Source of the DNA: Haloechinothrix halophila YIM 93223
GTDB taxonomy: Bacteria > Actinomycetota > Actinomycetes > Mycobacteriales > Pseudonocardiaceae
Direction of reading: 5' to 3'
DNA length: 64,000 nucleotides
Assembly: GCF_000504245.1 (NCBI RefSeq)
Contig: NZ_KI632509.1
Span: 2,709,751-2,773,750, forward strand
In this document: positions 44,676 through 54,539 of the stretch, piece by piece
How positions within the stretch are numbered: the stretch's first letter is position 1
Layout of the letters: each line of letters opens with the position of its first letter
Notes under the pieces: generated by a model
What the model saw: the letters and a program-made list of their open reading frames with translations, nothing else
Databases searched by the model: none
Told to the model about the DNA's origin: nothing
Position numbers and translations under genes: made by a program

Positions 44676-45650
44676 GTGACGGAGGACACTGTTGGTGAGG
44701 AAGCGCTGACCATACGAGCAGCAGAGCTCTACTACGGCAGCCACCTGACACACGGCCAGATCGCCCAGCGACTCGGCGTCAGCAGGTTCAAGGTCGGCCG
44801 GCTCCTCCGGCAGGCACGTGAGATCGGGTTGGTCCGGATCGAGATCACCCACCCGACAGCCCGGGTCATCGACGTCGAGAACCAGGTGCTTACCCGGTTT
44901 GGGTTACGTGCCGCCCACGTCGTGCACACTGATGACTCAGATCCGGCCGCGACCCGCTGGCGGGTCGGCCGGGCCGCGGCCGACTTCGTCAGTGCGCTTC
45001 GCCCGTCGCCCCGGCGGCTTGGTATTTCATGGGGAACCGCGATCGCCGCCTTCGCCAGGGCGCTTCCCACCGACTGGTGCCGCGGCGTCGACCTGGTTCA
45101 GATCAAAGGTGGAGCCAGCCGGAGCACGAGGCTCACCTGGTCACACGAGGCTCTGGTCCGCATAGCCCGATCCACCCACGGCACACTGCACGAGCTCTCC
45201 GTGCCCGCCATCGTCGACCAAGCGGAAGTCCGGACGTCGCTGGAGCGACTACGCCCCATAGCGGAAACTCTCGCCGCAGGTCGCCGCGCCGACGTCAAGA
45301 TGGTGACCGTTGGCGCTCTCGGACGCGAGTGCTCACTCGCGCAAGTCGGCTACCTCGACGAAGCGGATATCGAGCGGCTGGAAACGGCTGGTGCCATCGG
45401 TGACATCAACAGCCGTTTCGTCACCATCGACGGCCAGATCGCCGACCCGGCACTCGACGCACGGACATTAGGTCTGTCTCTTGAGGACCTCAGTTCAGGC
45501 GGAAACACCGTCGCTGTCGTGACAGGGGTAGCGAAAGCCACAGCCATCACCGCCGCGCTACGCAGCGGCGCAGTCGACGTCCTCGTCACCGACGAAGCCA
45601 CCGCCCAAGCCGTCCTCGACACACATTCGGCGACCATCGACACGCCCTAA
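44676..45650 (+). CDS. SorC-family (DeoR-type) deoxynucleoside regulator
   Basis: The 324-residue protein starts at GTG 44676. The N-terminal HTH reads AAELYYGSHLTHGQIAQRLG then VSRFKVGRLLRQAREIGLVR, the standard start of SorC-family regulators. The sugar-phosphate-binding domain follows with LGISWGTAIAAFARAL, a long effector pocket region and GNTVAVVTGVAKATAITAAL. Bacillus subtilis DeoR, which senses deoxyribose-5-phosphate and represses the dra-nupC-pdp operon, belongs to this family and has the same length. Position next to deoC makes the same role likely. It is transcribed toward the PNP and mutase genes, 148 bp before them. Confidence 0.9.
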   Translation: MTEDTVGEEALTIRAAELYYGSHLTHGQIAQRLGVSRFKVGRLLRQAREIGLVRIEITHPTARVIDVENQVLTRFGLRAAHVVHTDDSDPAATRWRVGRAAADFVSALRPSPRRLGISWGTAIAAFARALPTDWCRGVDLVQIKGGASRSTRLTWSHEALVRIARSTHGTLHELSVPAIVDQAEVRTSLERLRPIAETLAAGRRADVKMVTVGALGRECSLAQVGYLDEADIERLETAGAIGDINSRFVTIDGQIADPALDARTLGLSLEDLSSGGNTVAVVTGVAKATAITAALRSGAVDVLVTDEATAQAVLDTHSATIDTP

Positions 45651-45798
45651 GCACCACCCCCAAAGCACCGTGACGTGTGGCGCGTCGACCAACCACGCGA
45701 GAAACACCGTGCGGTCACCACGGCCGCGCAACCTGTCCCTACAACACGATCAGGAGGAAGGGAAACGGGCCAATCGGGCACCGCTCCCCTAACTACCA

Positions 45799-46587
45799 AT
45801 GACCGAAACCCTTGCCGCCGACGCGGCCGAGCTCATCAACGAACGCACCGGAGTCGCCTCCCACGACATCTCGCTCGTCCTCGGGTCGGGCTGGCGTGCG
45901 GCGGCCGATGTGATGGGCGAACCGGCCACCGAAATCGAACTGGCCGACCTGCCCGGGTTCGCCAAACCGTGCGCCGTCGGCCACGGCGGGACCGTCCGAT
46001 CGGTGTCGGTCGGCGACAAGCGCGCGCTGGTGCTGCTGGGGCGCAGCCACATCTACGAGGGCCTCGGCGTCGACGCCGTGGTGCACGGTGTACGCACCGC
46101 AGCCGCCGCGGGGGCACGCGCTGTGCTGCTCACCAATGCGGCCGGCGGGCTCCGAGAAGGCTTCACGGTCGGCCAGCCGGTACTGATCCGCGACCATCTG
46201 AACTTCACCGGGCTGTCGCCGCTGGTCGGCGCGAACTTTGTCGATCTCACCGACCTGTACTCACCACGATTGCGTGCCATCGCCCACAAGATCGACCCGA
46301 CCCTCGCCGAGGGTGTCTATGCCGGGCTCACCGGACCGCACTTCGAGACGCCCGCCGAGATCGGGATGTATCGCACCCTCGGCGCCGACCTCGTCGGCAT
46401 GTCCACCGTCCTCGAGGCGATCGCTGCCCGCGCGGCAGGTGTGGAGGTGTTCGGGCTGTCGTTGGTGACCAACCTGGCCGCGGGGCTGAGCGGGCTGCCA
46501 CTCAGCCACGAGGAAGTCCTCGAGGCAGGACAAGCATCGGCGCAGCGGACGGGAATGCTGCTGCGTGCGCTGCTGGAGCGGGCGTGA
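45799..46587 (+). CDS. Purine nucleoside phosphorylase (trimeric type)
   Basis: The 262-residue protein has the trimeric PNP/MTAP signatures: phosphate loop [53 protein letters not shown] and [20 protein letters not shown] followed by [13 protein letters not shown]. The VGMST and Glu of HFETPAE bind the nucleoside. It splits (deoxy)inosine and (deoxy)guanosine to base and pentose-1-phosphate. The Asn that selects 6-oxopurines appears in [10 protein letters not shown]. It starts at ATG 45799. The following mutase gene overlaps its stop (GTGA), so pentose-1-phosphate is passed on by a co-expressed enzyme. Confidence 0.94.
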   Translation: MTETLAADAAELINERTGVASHDISLVLGSGWRAAADVMGEPATEIELADLPGFAKPCAVGHGGTVRSVSVGDKRALVLLGRSHIYEGLGVDAVVHGVRTAAAAGARAVLLTNAAGGLREGFTVGQPVLIRDHLNFTGLSPLVGANFVDLTDLYSPRLRAIAHKIDPTLAEGVYAGLTGPHFETPAEIGMYRTLGADLVGMSTVLEAIAARAAGVEVFGLSLVTNLAAGLSGLPLSHEEVLEAGQASAQRTGMLLRALLERA

Positions 46588-48227
46588 AGCCAACCCTGCG
46601 GGAGGCCACCGTCGGCTGGATCGCCGACGACGTCGACGACAACGCGCGCGCCGAGCTGCGAACGATTCTCGTGGCGGCGATCGCCGGTGACCCCGCGGCC
46701 GCCGACGAACTCGCCGACCGGATGGCGGGACCGCTGGTCTTTGGCACAGCGGGGCTGCGCGGCCCGGTACGGGCCGGCCCGAACGGGATGAACCGCGCAG
46801 TCGTCGTCCGCACCACCGCAGGCGTCTCGAGCTGGCTCGCCGCGGGGGGCCACCGCGGTGGCGTGGTCGTCGTCGGCCGAGACGCCCGCCGCGGCTCCGC
46901 CGAGTTCGCCGCTGATGCTGCAAGCGTGCTCGACGCGGCGGGGTTCCAGGTGCGGGTCCTGGACAGGCCGCTGCCGACACCGGTGCTCGCGTTCGCCGTG
47001 CGCCACCTGAACGCGGTAGCCGGCATCCAGATCACCGCGTCACACAACCCGGCGACCGACAACGGCTACAAACTCTACGACGGTTCGGGAGCCCAGATCA
47101 TCCCGCCCGCCGACGCCGAGATCGAGGCAGCCATCGCCCAGGCGCCCGCAGCGGCGTCCGTGCCGCGCTCACCAGGATGGACGACGATCTGCGACGAGAT
47201 CCTCGAGCCGTACCTGCAACGGGTCACCGAACTGCCGCGCGGCACGGCGCGCGAGCTGAAAATCGTACTCACACCGCTGTGCGGGGTCGGCGGCGCTGTC
47301 GCGACAGAAGCGTTACGACGGGCCGGATTCACCGATATCCACGTAGTCACCGAACAATTCACACCGGACCCCAGCTTCGGTGGATTGACGTTTCCCAACC
47401 CCGAAGAGCACGGCGCCTGCGACCGGCTGCTCGAGCTCGCATCCGCGGCACAAGCCGATCTCGCGATCGCGTTCGATCCCGACGCTGATCGCTGCGCGCT
47501 CGGCATACCCAGCGGCGACGGTTACCGGATGCTGTGGGGTGACGAGACCGGCGCGTTGCTGGGCGAACACGTGTTGTCCAGTATGGATCGCGCTGAACCG
47601 CTGGTAGCCACAACGATCGTATCGTCATCGATGCTGGCCTCGATCGCGCGCGCACACACAGCCCACTACGCCGAGACGCTGACAGGGTTCAAGTGGCTGG
47701 TGCGCGCCAGCGACGGATCGACCGATCTGGTATTCGCCTACGAGGAAGCACTCGGCCTCTGCGTCGACCCTCAGACGGTGCGCGACAAGGACGGGATCAC
47801 GGCCGCAGTGCTTGCTGCCGACCTTGCGGCCGCCCGCAAGGCGAACGGGTCGTCGCTGCAGGAGATGCTCGACGAGCTAGCCGCCGCACACGGCGTACAC
47901 CTCACCGACCAGCTCTCGATCCGGGTGGGCGAACTCGACCACATCACCGAGCTCATGACACGCCTGCGCGCACATCCCCCCACCGAGCTCACCGGGACAC
48001 CGGTCGACCTGGATGATCTGCTGCCTCACGCCGATGTACTTCGATTCACCGGCGACGGTATCCGAGCGATCGTACGGCCCTCCGGCACCGAACCAAAGCT
48101 CAAAGTTTACCTGCAAATCGTGCGCCCCGTCGACGCCGCGACATCCCTCGATCCGACCACGGCCACCGCCCAGACCGCACTCGACGCGCTCCGTGACGAG
48201 GTGCGATCCCTCCTGACCCGAAGGTAG
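46584..48227 (+). CDS. Phosphohexomutase-family enzyme, probable phosphopentomutase role
   Basis: The 547-residue protein starts at GTG 46584. It is an alpha-D-phosphohexomutase-superfamily member with the phosphoserine loop [19 protein letters not shown], metal loop [18 protein letters not shown], sugar loop [13 protein letters not shown] and phosphate-binding [34 protein letters not shown] near residue 55 is typical of the PGM2-like group, in which phosphopentomutase activity is established for human PGM2. Coupling to PNP makes conversion of (deoxy)ribose-1-phosphate to the 5-phosphate, the DeoC substrate, the natural role. No DeoB-type mutase is present in the window. Confidence 0.92.
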   Translation: MKPTLREATVGWIADDVDDNARAELRTILVAAIAGDPAAADELADRMAGPLVFGTAGLRGPVRAGPNGMNRAVVVRTTAGVSSWLAAGGHRGGVVVVGRDARRGSAEFAADAASVLDAAGFQVRVLDRPLPTPVLAFAVRHLNAVAGIQITASHNPATDNGYKLYDGSGAQIIPPADAEIEAAIAQAPAAASVPRSPGWTTICDEILEPYLQRVTELPRGTARELKIVLTPLCGVGGAVATEALRRAGFTDIHVVTEQFTPDPSFGGLTFPNPEEHGACDRLLELASAAQADLAIAFDPDADRCALGIPSGDGYRMLWGDETGALLGEHVLSSMDRAEPLVATTIVSSSMLASIARAHTAHYAETLTGFKWLVRASDGSTDLVFAYEEALGLCVDPQTVRDKDGITAAVLAADLAAARKANGSSLQEMLDELAAAHGVHLTDQLSIRVGELDHITELMTRLRAHPPTELTGTPVDLDDLLPHADVLRFTGDGIRAIVRPSGTEPKLKVYLQIVRPVDAATSLDPTTATAQTALDALRDEVRSLLTRR

Positions 48228-48405
48228 CCGTCATAGATGTGATCGAGCAACGTCCCCCGGTCAGATCGACGGGCTTCGTGTCTCAGCATCGCCCCGACAC
48301 AGGCAGCCACCGTCCCAGAACCCCAACTCGCCGGTTCAATTCAGACATATCGACATAATAATATATAAACCAGTCGGCCATCGTTGCTCAGTTGTGCACG
48401 AATCT

Positions 48406-48421
48406 TGTGAAGTAGATCACG
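48406..48421. promoter_or_regulatory. Candidate CRP/GlxR-type site upstream of the secreted MBL gene
   Basis: TGTGA-AGTAGA-TCACG (48406-48421) differs at one base from the TGTGA-N6-TCACA palindrome bound by CRP and actinobacterial GlxR-type regulators. It lies 80 bp before the ATG 48501, just after an unusually AT-rich patch (48345-48370, ATAATAATATATAAAC) that may hold the -10 region. Confidence 0.4.
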
Positions 48422-48500
48422 ACATTTACCTTTGCTTTTACACGGTGCTGTGCCTGTCAGAGACGACAGGGGCGCCGCAGCCGAAGATATGGAGCTTGTG

Positions 48501-50285
48501 ATGGCACGTAGACTTGATCAGCGTCGGTGGTCTTATCTGTTCCGACGCGCACGGAAACGATCGACAGCCCTCCTCGTTGTCGGTGGGCTTATCGCCTCCT
48601 CGGTCGCTGTCCTCACCGTCGGCAGTTCTGCGGCGCACGCCGCCGCTCCGACCAATGCTCCGTCCTGTTCGACCAGCGGCACCTGGACCCAGGGCGAACT
48701 CAACGTTTATTGGTTCGACGTCGAGCAGGGTGACGGTCAACTCGTCGTAGGGCCCACCGGGAAGACACTCCTGGTGGATCTGGGCGAGACGGCCTGGAAC
48801 TCCACGACGAGTTCGAAGGCCAAGGACGTCGCGCAGAAGATCAGAGGTATCTGCGGTATCTCGTCGGGTCCGGTGCACCTGGACTACGTGATGGCGTCGC
48901 ACCATCACCTGGATCACATCGGCTATGCCGGCAATCCCAACGACACCGATGACATCGGCAACGGAATCTATGAACTGCTTACGCCCGCGACCGAGGGCGG
49001 GTTGGGCTTCACGGTCGGCACGCTATACGACCGTGACGGTGGCGTGTGGACCGACGCCAACGGTGACGCGGACTGTGACATCGGCACATCGTCAAATCCG
49101 GCGCCGGAGGTCGACTGGCACAATGCCGGCACGACATCCCAAACGGCACGGCGCTGGAACTGCTGGTTGTACGGGCCTGCCGGGCAAGCCGACCGGGCAC
49201 ACATTGAAGGCAAGGTCGATCAGCTCACGAACACCGAGACCTGGCCGACGCTCGATCTCGGCACCGGCGTGACCACCACGATCGTCCAGGTCAACGGCAA
49301 AGACGTCATGCAGGCCGACGGGACCACCCCGGTATCCGGCGACCACACGGCTGCTACCACCCCGCCGAGCGAGAACGACTACTCCATCGCGCTAGATATC
49401 CAGTACGGAGTCTTCTCCTACGTGACCGCCGGCGACAACGACGGCGAGTACGACACCAGTTCGTTCGGCTACACCTACAACGACATCGAGTCGCACATCG
49501 CCGAGCAGGTCGGTGCTACCACCGTGGCGCGCGCGAACCACCACGGCTCGACACACTCCTCGTCCTCGACATACCTCAACACCCTCAACCCGCAGGTCGG
49601 CGTGATCTCGTGCGGCAACAACAGCTACGGGCATCCCGCCAACAGGGTGCTCGACGCCTTCCGGAACGTCAGCGCGGATATTTACCTGACCAACAACCCC
49701 TGCGACGATACCGACCCAACCGGGGCACCGATCGACTACTCCGGAACGTTCAACAACAATGGGGACATTGTTCTCCAGACAAGCGGGACCGGCGACAGCT
49801 ACGACGTCACATACGATAGCGGCACGAACTCGTATACAACCGGCAACGGTAGCGGCGGTGGTAGCGGCGGCGACCCGAGCCAGGTGAAGGTCAATGAGTT
49901 CCTCATGGCGCCGAGCACCAACCAAGAGTGGGTAGAGCTGTATAACCCGACCGCGGACGACGTGGATGTCAGCGGCCACTACATCGACGACCTTGCAGCC
50001 AGCGGCAGTAGCCCGCAGCAGATCCCGTCCGGCACGGTGATCCCTGCAGGCGGCTATTGGGTAATGGAGCTCGGCACGGCCTATCTCAACAACACCGGGA
50101 CAGAAGACGTGCGGTTCTTGGAGATCGTGGGTGAGGTCGAGACGGTGTATGACTCCTATACCTATAGCCTCTCCTCTTCGGAGTACGATCAGGTCTTCCA
50201 TCGCGTCGGTGACGGTGGCTCGTGGTGCGACACCATCTCCAGCAACGTCACCCAGGGAACTGCCAACCCCTCGACGTGCCCGTAA
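48501..50285 (+). CDS. Secreted metallo-beta-lactamase-fold protein with lamin-tail domain
   Basis: The 594-residue protein starts at ATG 48501 (GGAG seven bases upstream). A long basic/hydrophobic signal peptide (LLVVGGLIASSVAVLTVGSS, cleavage near AHAAAP) exports it. Residues about 65-440 are a ComEC/Rec2-type MBL domain: VYWFDVEQGDGQLVVGPTG, metal motif MASHHHLDHIGYAG, FSYVTAGDNDGEYDTS and TTVARANHHGSTHSSSSTYL. A Gly/Ser linker leads to a C-terminal lamin-tail (LTD) domain at about 458-594 (VKVNEFLMAPSTNQEWVELY). ComEC MBL domains act on DNA during uptake, and LTD domains recur in secreted nucleases, so an extracellular nuclease or DNA-binding role is inferred. It leads a run of further secreted nuclease genes. 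Confidence 0.88.
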   Translation: MARRLDQRRWSYLFRRARKRSTALLVVGGLIASSVAVLTVGSSAAHAAAPTNAPSCSTSGTWTQGELNVYWFDVEQGDGQLVVGPTGKTLLVDLGETAWNSTTSSKAKDVAQKIRGICGISSGPVHLDYVMASHHHLDHIGYAGNPNDTDDIGNGIYELLTPATEGGLGFTVGTLYDRDGGVWTDANGDADCDIGTSSNPAPEVDWHNAGTTSQTARRWNCWLYGPAGQADRAHIEGKVDQLTNTETWPTLDLGTGVTTTIVQVNGKDVMQADGTTPVSGDHTAATTPPSENDYSIALDIQYGVFSYVTAGDNDGEYDTSSFGYTYNDIESHIAEQVGATTVARANHHGSTHSSSSTYLNTLNPQVGVISCGNNSYGHPANRVLDAFRNVSADIYLTNNPCDDTDPTGAPIDYSGTFNNNGDIVLQTSGTGDSYDVTYDSGTNSYTTGNGSGGGSGGDPSQVKVNEFLMAPSTNQEWVELYNPTADDVDVSGHYIDDLAASGSSPQQIPSGTVIPAGGYWVMELGTAYLNNTGTEDVRFLEIVGEVETVYDSYTYSLSSSEYDQVFHRVGDGGSWCDTISSNVTQGTANPSTCP

Positions 50286-50288
50286 CGA

Positions 50289-50897
50289 ATGGCGACGACG
50301 ATGATGACATGTGATGCGTCATCTCGCGGTCCGGGCGCCCACGCGATAACCGTGGGCGCCCGGGTCGGCCTCGCCGGGCTGCTCCTCATCCTTGTCGGGT
50401 GTGGGGCATCGTCAGGGGACACCCCTCGGCCTGATGACGCAGTCGAGATCCGCCGTCCGATCCTGCTGGTGAGCGGCCGCACCGACCACGGGGATCTGGC
50501 GCTACCGCGCGGTGTTCCACTCTTCAGCGAACCGGAGGGTGAGACAGTCGACTCCGTCGCTGACGGCACTCTCGTGCGCGTCCTCACAGCACGTGGACAC
50601 TGGCACAAGGTTCGCACCGTTGCCGGGCCACCAGCCGAAGGGTGGATCAACGACTTCCGGCTCCGCGGTGTCGTCCACCTCTCCGGCGAGCCCCCAAACT
50701 GCCGCCCGTCGTTGGACGGCGCCACGCTCCGCGCGGGTGAGCAGGCCGAAATGCTCGACGCCTCACGAAAACGGATCCGAGTAAGACTCATCGCGGATCC
50801 GTCCCGCACGGGCTGGGTGCCGATCGAGCAGGTCCACGAGCTCCCCCCAGACAAAGACTGTGGCCACGACGGGGACGGCCACGACCACGGACACTGA
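50289..50897 (+). CDS. Lipoprotein with SH3-like domain and His-rich tail
   Basis: The 202-residue protein starts at ATG 50289, 3 bp after the MBL gene stop, so it is co-transcribed. The N-terminus ends in a lipobox (GLLLILVGCGASSGD), giving a membrane lipoprotein. Residues about 60-180 contain two SH3-like beta units (PRGVPLFSEPEGETVDSVAD, GHWHKVRTVAGPPAEGWIND, RPSLDGATLRAGEQAEMLD). The end is metal-binding in character (DCGHDGDGHDHGH). It could present or hold metal for the secreted MBL enzyme, or act as its surface anchor. That is inference from pairing only. Confidence 0.75.
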   Translation: MATTMMTCDASSRGPGAHAITVGARVGLAGLLLILVGCGASSGDTPRPDDAVEIRRPILLVSGRTDHGDLALPRGVPLFSEPEGETVDSVADGTLVRVLTARGHWHKVRTVAGPPAEGWINDFRLRGVVHLSGEPPNCRPSLDGATLRAGEQAEMLDASRKRIRVRLIADPSRTGWVPIEQVHELPPDKDCGHDGDGHDHGH

Positions 50898-51247
50898 ACC
50901 GAGCCACGCTGACACACCAGGCGACACCACGGTACGACGAGCGGGACACGTTCACCTGGATGTGGACCATGTGACCGTCACTATTCATCAAACCCCGAAA
51001 TCGTTGACCGATGTTCTTGTAGAACGCACTGATGGCCCGCCCGCGGGACGCATGGGTGCGCTTGACGGATGCCGCCCTCTTCTGCGCCTTTTTGGCGCCA
51101 CGTCAGATAACTGGCATCTATTTGAAAAGCATCGGTGGCGCATTTGCAATTCATGAAAGGAGGCTCAATTCATTTTGATATAACGTGCGATACTTCCGCG
51201 TTATTCACGATCTGGTCATCCACGATCCCCACTGATTGGAGATCTCG
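50898..51247. other. Intergenic region before the ExeM-like gene
   Basis: About 350 bp without a convincing gene. It contains a short hairpin around a T-run (GGCGCC-type arms at about 51082-51102) and a good ribosome-like GAAAGGAGG at about 51158-51166 that precedes no long frame. The promoter of the nuclease gene is probably here. Confidence 0.35.
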
Positions 51248-53125
51248 ATGAAGTCTATCTCTTTGCTCTCAAACCGGTCCAAGCCGAGGTTGCGGCGTGG
51301 TCTCGCAACCGTCACCCTTCTGTCCACCGTATCTGCCCCGCTAATCGTGTTGGCCCCGATCCCGGCCGCCGCAGCAGATGCCTGCGATTACACCGGGACC
51401 CGCATCCGCCAGGTCCAGGGCAGCGGACACATCTCACCGTTGGATGGCTCGAACGTCAGCGATGTTCGTGGCGTGGTCACGGCACTCGGTTCCAACGGTT
51501 TCTGGTATCAGGACCCTTGCCCGGACAGCGACCCCGCCACCTCCGAGGGCATGTTCGTCTACACCAGCCAGGCGCCGACAGTGCAGGTCGGTGACGAGAT
51601 CGCAGTCGAGGGATCGGTCAGTGAGTTCCGGCCCGGCGGCTCGTCCACCGCAAACCTGACAATCACCGAGCTCACCTCGCCCTCCATCACCCAGCTGGGC
51701 ACCAAGACTCCGCCGGCCGCCACAGTGATCGGCGACGGCGGCCGGGTGCCGCCTGGCACGGTGATCGACGACGACGCCACCGGCAGCGTGGAGACCTCCG
51801 GCACCTTTGACGCAGACACCGACGGCATCGACTTCTACGAGTCCATGGAAGGCATGCTCGTCCAAGTCAACAACCCCGTCGCGGTGGGGCCCACCAACAA
51901 GTACGGCGAGATCCCTATCGTCGGTGACGACGGAGCCAACGCCGCCGTGCGCACCACCCGCGGGGGGATCGTGCTGCGCCAGTCCGACCCCAACCCCGAA
52001 CGGATCCTGCTCGACGACTTCGCGCTAGCTGGCTCCACCCCTCAGGTGAACACCGGCGACCACTTCGCCACAGCGGCAACCGGTGTGCTCGACTACAGCT
52101 TCGGCAACTTCAAACTCCAGCTCACCAGCGCGCTGTCCGGCGTAGACAGCGGGCTCACCCGGGAAACCACCGACCCGGCCCTGTCCGGGCAACTCGCCGT
52201 GGCCACCATGAACGTGAAGAACCTCGATGCCAAGGACCCACAGAGCAAGTTCGACGCCCTGGCCAACCAGATCGTCAACAACCTCGCCTCACCCGGCATT
52301 CTCGCCCTCCAGGAAATCCAGGACAACAACGGCCCTAACGGCGGACCCCCCGACGCCAGCGAAACCTGGGCCAAGCTGATCAACGCCATCAGCGCCGCCG
52401 GTGGCCCCAGCTACGACTACCGGCAAATCGACCCGCAAAACGGTGCCGACGGCGGCGAATCAAACGGCAACATCCGGGTCGGGTTCCTGTTCCGCACCGA
52501 TCTGGTGTCCTTCGCACCCGGCACCCACGGCGACGCCACCACCGCCGTGCAGGTCTCCGACAGCGGCATCGACGGCGACCGGGTGGCACTCAGCCTCAAC
52601 CCCGGCCGCATCGACCCCGGCAATTCGGCGTTCAACGACAGCCGCAAACCCCTGGTCGGCAAGTTCTACTTCGATGGCAAGCCGGTGTTCGTGATCGCCA
52701 ACCACTTCAACTCAAAATACGGCGACGACCCGCTCTTCGGCCGCTACCAGCCACCCACCCGCACCAGCGAGACCCAACGCAACGCCCAGGCCCAGGTCGT
52801 GGCCGACTTCTACGATCAGATCGAAACGATCGACCCGAACGCCCGAGTGATCGTCGCCGGAGACCTCAACGACTTCGAGTTCTCCACCGCAGTGGGCAAG
52901 CTCACCGCAGCCGGCCTGACCGACCTACCCAGCACCCTGTCAGACGGTGAACGCTACAGCTACATCTTCGACGGCAATTCCCAGGTGCTTGACCACCTGC
53001 TGATCTCGCCGGCCCTGGACACCGCCGGCTACGCCTTCGACGTGGTGCACACCAACAGCGAATTGGCCCACAGCGCTCGGCCCACCGACCACGACCCGCA
53101 GGTCGCGCGGCTGAACGTCCCCTAA
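51248..53125 (+). CDS. Secreted ExeM/NucH-like endonuclease/exonuclease/phosphatase protein
   Basis: The 625-residue protein starts at ATG 51248 (GGAG eight bases upstream) and has a Sec signal peptide (LATVTLLSTVSAPLIVLAPI, AAAADA). Residues about 45-290 are OB-like beta domains typical of ExeM nucleases (IRQVQGSGHISPLDGSNVSD, VRGVVTALGSNGFWYQDPCP). Residues about 315-625 are an EEP catalytic domain: VATMNVKNLDAKDPQSK, Glu in ILALQEIQDNNG, Asp/Asn in VIVAGDLNDFEFSTA and the terminal Asp-His in ARPTDHDPQVAR. Relatives (ExeM of Shewanella, EddA-like enzymes) degrade extracellular DNA. It lacks a C-terminal membrane anchor, so it is probably released. The SNase gene follows after 80 bp. Confidence 0.92.
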   Translation: MKSISLLSNRSKPRLRRGLATVTLLSTVSAPLIVLAPIPAAAADACDYTGTRIRQVQGSGHISPLDGSNVSDVRGVVTALGSNGFWYQDPCPDSDPATSEGMFVYTSQAPTVQVGDEIAVEGSVSEFRPGGSSTANLTITELTSPSITQLGTKTPPAATVIGDGGRVPPGTVIDDDATGSVETSGTFDADTDGIDFYESMEGMLVQVNNPVAVGPTNKYGEIPIVGDDGANAAVRTTRGGIVLRQSDPNPERILLDDFALAGSTPQVNTGDHFATAATGVLDYSFGNFKLQLTSALSGVDSGLTRETTDPALSGQLAVATMNVKNLDAKDPQSKFDALANQIVNNLASPGILALQEIQDNNGPNGGPPDASETWAKLINAISAAGGPSYDYRQIDPQNGADGGESNGNIRVGFLFRTDLVSFAPGTHGDATTAVQVSDSGIDGDRVALSLNPGRIDPGNSAFNDSRKPLVGKFYFDGKPVFVIANHFNSKYGDDPLFGRYQPPTRTSETQRNAQAQVVADFYDQIETIDPNARVIVAGDLNDFEFSTAVGKLTAAGLTDLPSTLSDGERYSYIFDGNSQVLDHLLISPALDTAGYAFDVVHTNSELAHSARPTDHDPQVARLNVP

Positions 53126-53206
53126 CCCGCCCGCACCCCGATCGCCGGTACCCGTCCGGGTACCGCGTGTTTCCCTTTCCCCGAAAACCGATCAAGGAGG
53201 TTCCCT

Positions 53207-53938
53207 GTGCTCACCAGAACCAAGCGGATGGCGATGGCAGGCTGCGCGGCAGCACTGCTCACCGTCAGCCTGGCCCCTTCCGCGCTGGCCGAGACCAGCT
53301 ACACCGACCGCAAGGTGGAATACGTCAACGACGGTGACACCCTGCAGTTCTACCCGCCCATCTCCGGCTCGAAATCGGTCCGGTTCCTCAACATCGACTC
53401 CCCGGAGATGGACGGCGACACCCAGGAGCCGTGGGCCACCGAGTCCCGGGACCATCTGCGCGGCCTGCTGCCGCAACACACGCCGATCACCATCACCACC
53501 GATGTCGAGGAGAAAGACATCTACGACCGCGTACTCGGTCACGTCACCCGAGACTCGGACAGGCTCAACACCAACCGCGAGCAGTTGCGGATGGGACACG
53601 CGGTGACCTACGTGATCTGGCCCAACCAGGCTCATTTCGAGGACTACCGCACCGCGCAGAAGGAAGCCCAGGACAACGGCCGAGGCATCTGGGATCCGGC
53701 CGACCCGCTGACCGAACTCCCCTTCGAGTACCGGTTGCGGGTCAACGAGCGGGTGCCGGACAAGCCGGTCGGTGACTGGTTCACCAAGAAATACGTCGAC
53801 CCCGCCGACTATGACGAGGTCCACGTGAACAACCGCATCTTCTTCTGGAACGAGTCCGACGCCCAGGAAGCCGGCTTCAGCAAGTGCCCGCAGGACTCCA
53901 GCGGAAACTACGACAGTTCCTGCTTCTCCGCGGGATAA
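53207..53938 (+). CDS. Secreted staphylococcal-nuclease-like protein
   Basis: The 243-residue protein starts at GTG 53207 behind AAGGAGGTTCCCT. It has a signal peptide (MAGCAAALLTVSLAPSALA) and an SNase OB-fold. The active-site set is visible: Arg59, Asp64 and Glu67 in SVRFLNIDSPEMDG and Arg108 in KDIYDRVLGHVTRD. The substrate Asp is in VNDGDTLQFY. The last 80 residues extend beyond the SNase core and contain two Cys (KCPQDSSGNYDSSC) that could form a disulfide. It would cut DNA and RNA to 3'-nucleotides outside the cell. It is the third secreted nuclease-type gene of the run. Confidence 0.92.
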   Translation: MLTRTKRMAMAGCAAALLTVSLAPSALAETSYTDRKVEYVNDGDTLQFYPPISGSKSVRFLNIDSPEMDGDTQEPWATESRDHLRGLLPQHTPITITTDVEEKDIYDRVLGHVTRDSDRLNTNREQLRMGHAVTYVIWPNQAHFEDYRTAQKEAQDNGRGIWDPADPLTELPFEYRLRVNERVPDKPVGDWFTKKYVDPADYDEVHVNNRIFFWNESDAQEAGFSKCPQDSSGNYDSSCFSAG

Positions 53939-54539
53939 CCGACGAGACAGGCCGAGGGCATCGCATGGAGACCCGCCGAAGTCGCCGACTTCGATGTTGA
54001 CGACCCTTTCGCAGTCTGCTGCTGGGCACCAGGACGCTCGGCGGGTTCGGCACGGCGGCTGCGGGCTGCCAGGCACCCGGATGTCCATCAGCACGACGTC
54101 GGGGCTCCTGACCCACGGGTCGGTGGCACGGGGGAATCGCACCCCCGTGCCACCGACCGTGGCTCCTGACCGGACTTCCGAAGATCATGAGCACACGATC
54201 GCCGAAATTTGGGTCAGGTGTGTAAATGAATGAGTTCTTTCTTGATGGTGGCGTTGTGCTCGCCGAGAGCCATTCTTCGCCAGCCTCAAGAACGAACGAG
54301 TTTACCATGTGGTGTATCCCACACGGATGAACATCAAGAAAGATAGGCTCGCTAAAGTGAACTGCACGACAATCGCCAACGAACCCATTGGAACTACGAC
54401 TACTGGGCATCTCACGAAGTACGCAGCGAATACCTGAATGGGTAGCGCTCAGCATATAAAAGGACGCAAACTCAGCAGTCCGGAAGGCGCGAGGCGGCTC
54501 AAATATGCCACGGCGCGACGCGATCATGGGAGGTTTGTT
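53939..54539. other. Region with terminator and regulator relic before adenosine deaminase
   Basis: This 600-bp stretch has no intact gene. The leftward strand at about 54080-54115 reads SPDVVLMDIRVPG, the phosphoacceptor-side motif of a response regulator, and then loses sense, so it is a tiny relic. The hairpin at 54118-54158 is listed separately. The right part is less GC-rich (around 54230-54470) and presumably holds the add promoter. Confidence 0.45.
54118..54158 (+). terminator. Strong intrinsic-type terminator hairpin
   Basis: A 17-bp perfect stem (54118-54134 with 54142-54158) closes a 7-base loop (AATCGCA). The stem is GC-rich (GGTCGGTGGCACGGGGG). No T-tract follows, which is usual in actinomycetes. 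It lies 180 bp behind the SNase gene and would end the secreted nuclease transcripts. Confidence 0.75.

Noticed and set aside
45675-46583. Upstream part of an 850-codon open frame covering the PNP gene and fused to the mutase
   Set aside because: The first 300 codons are an Arg-rich shadow of PNP. The mutase has its own GTG at 46584 overlapping the PNP stop.
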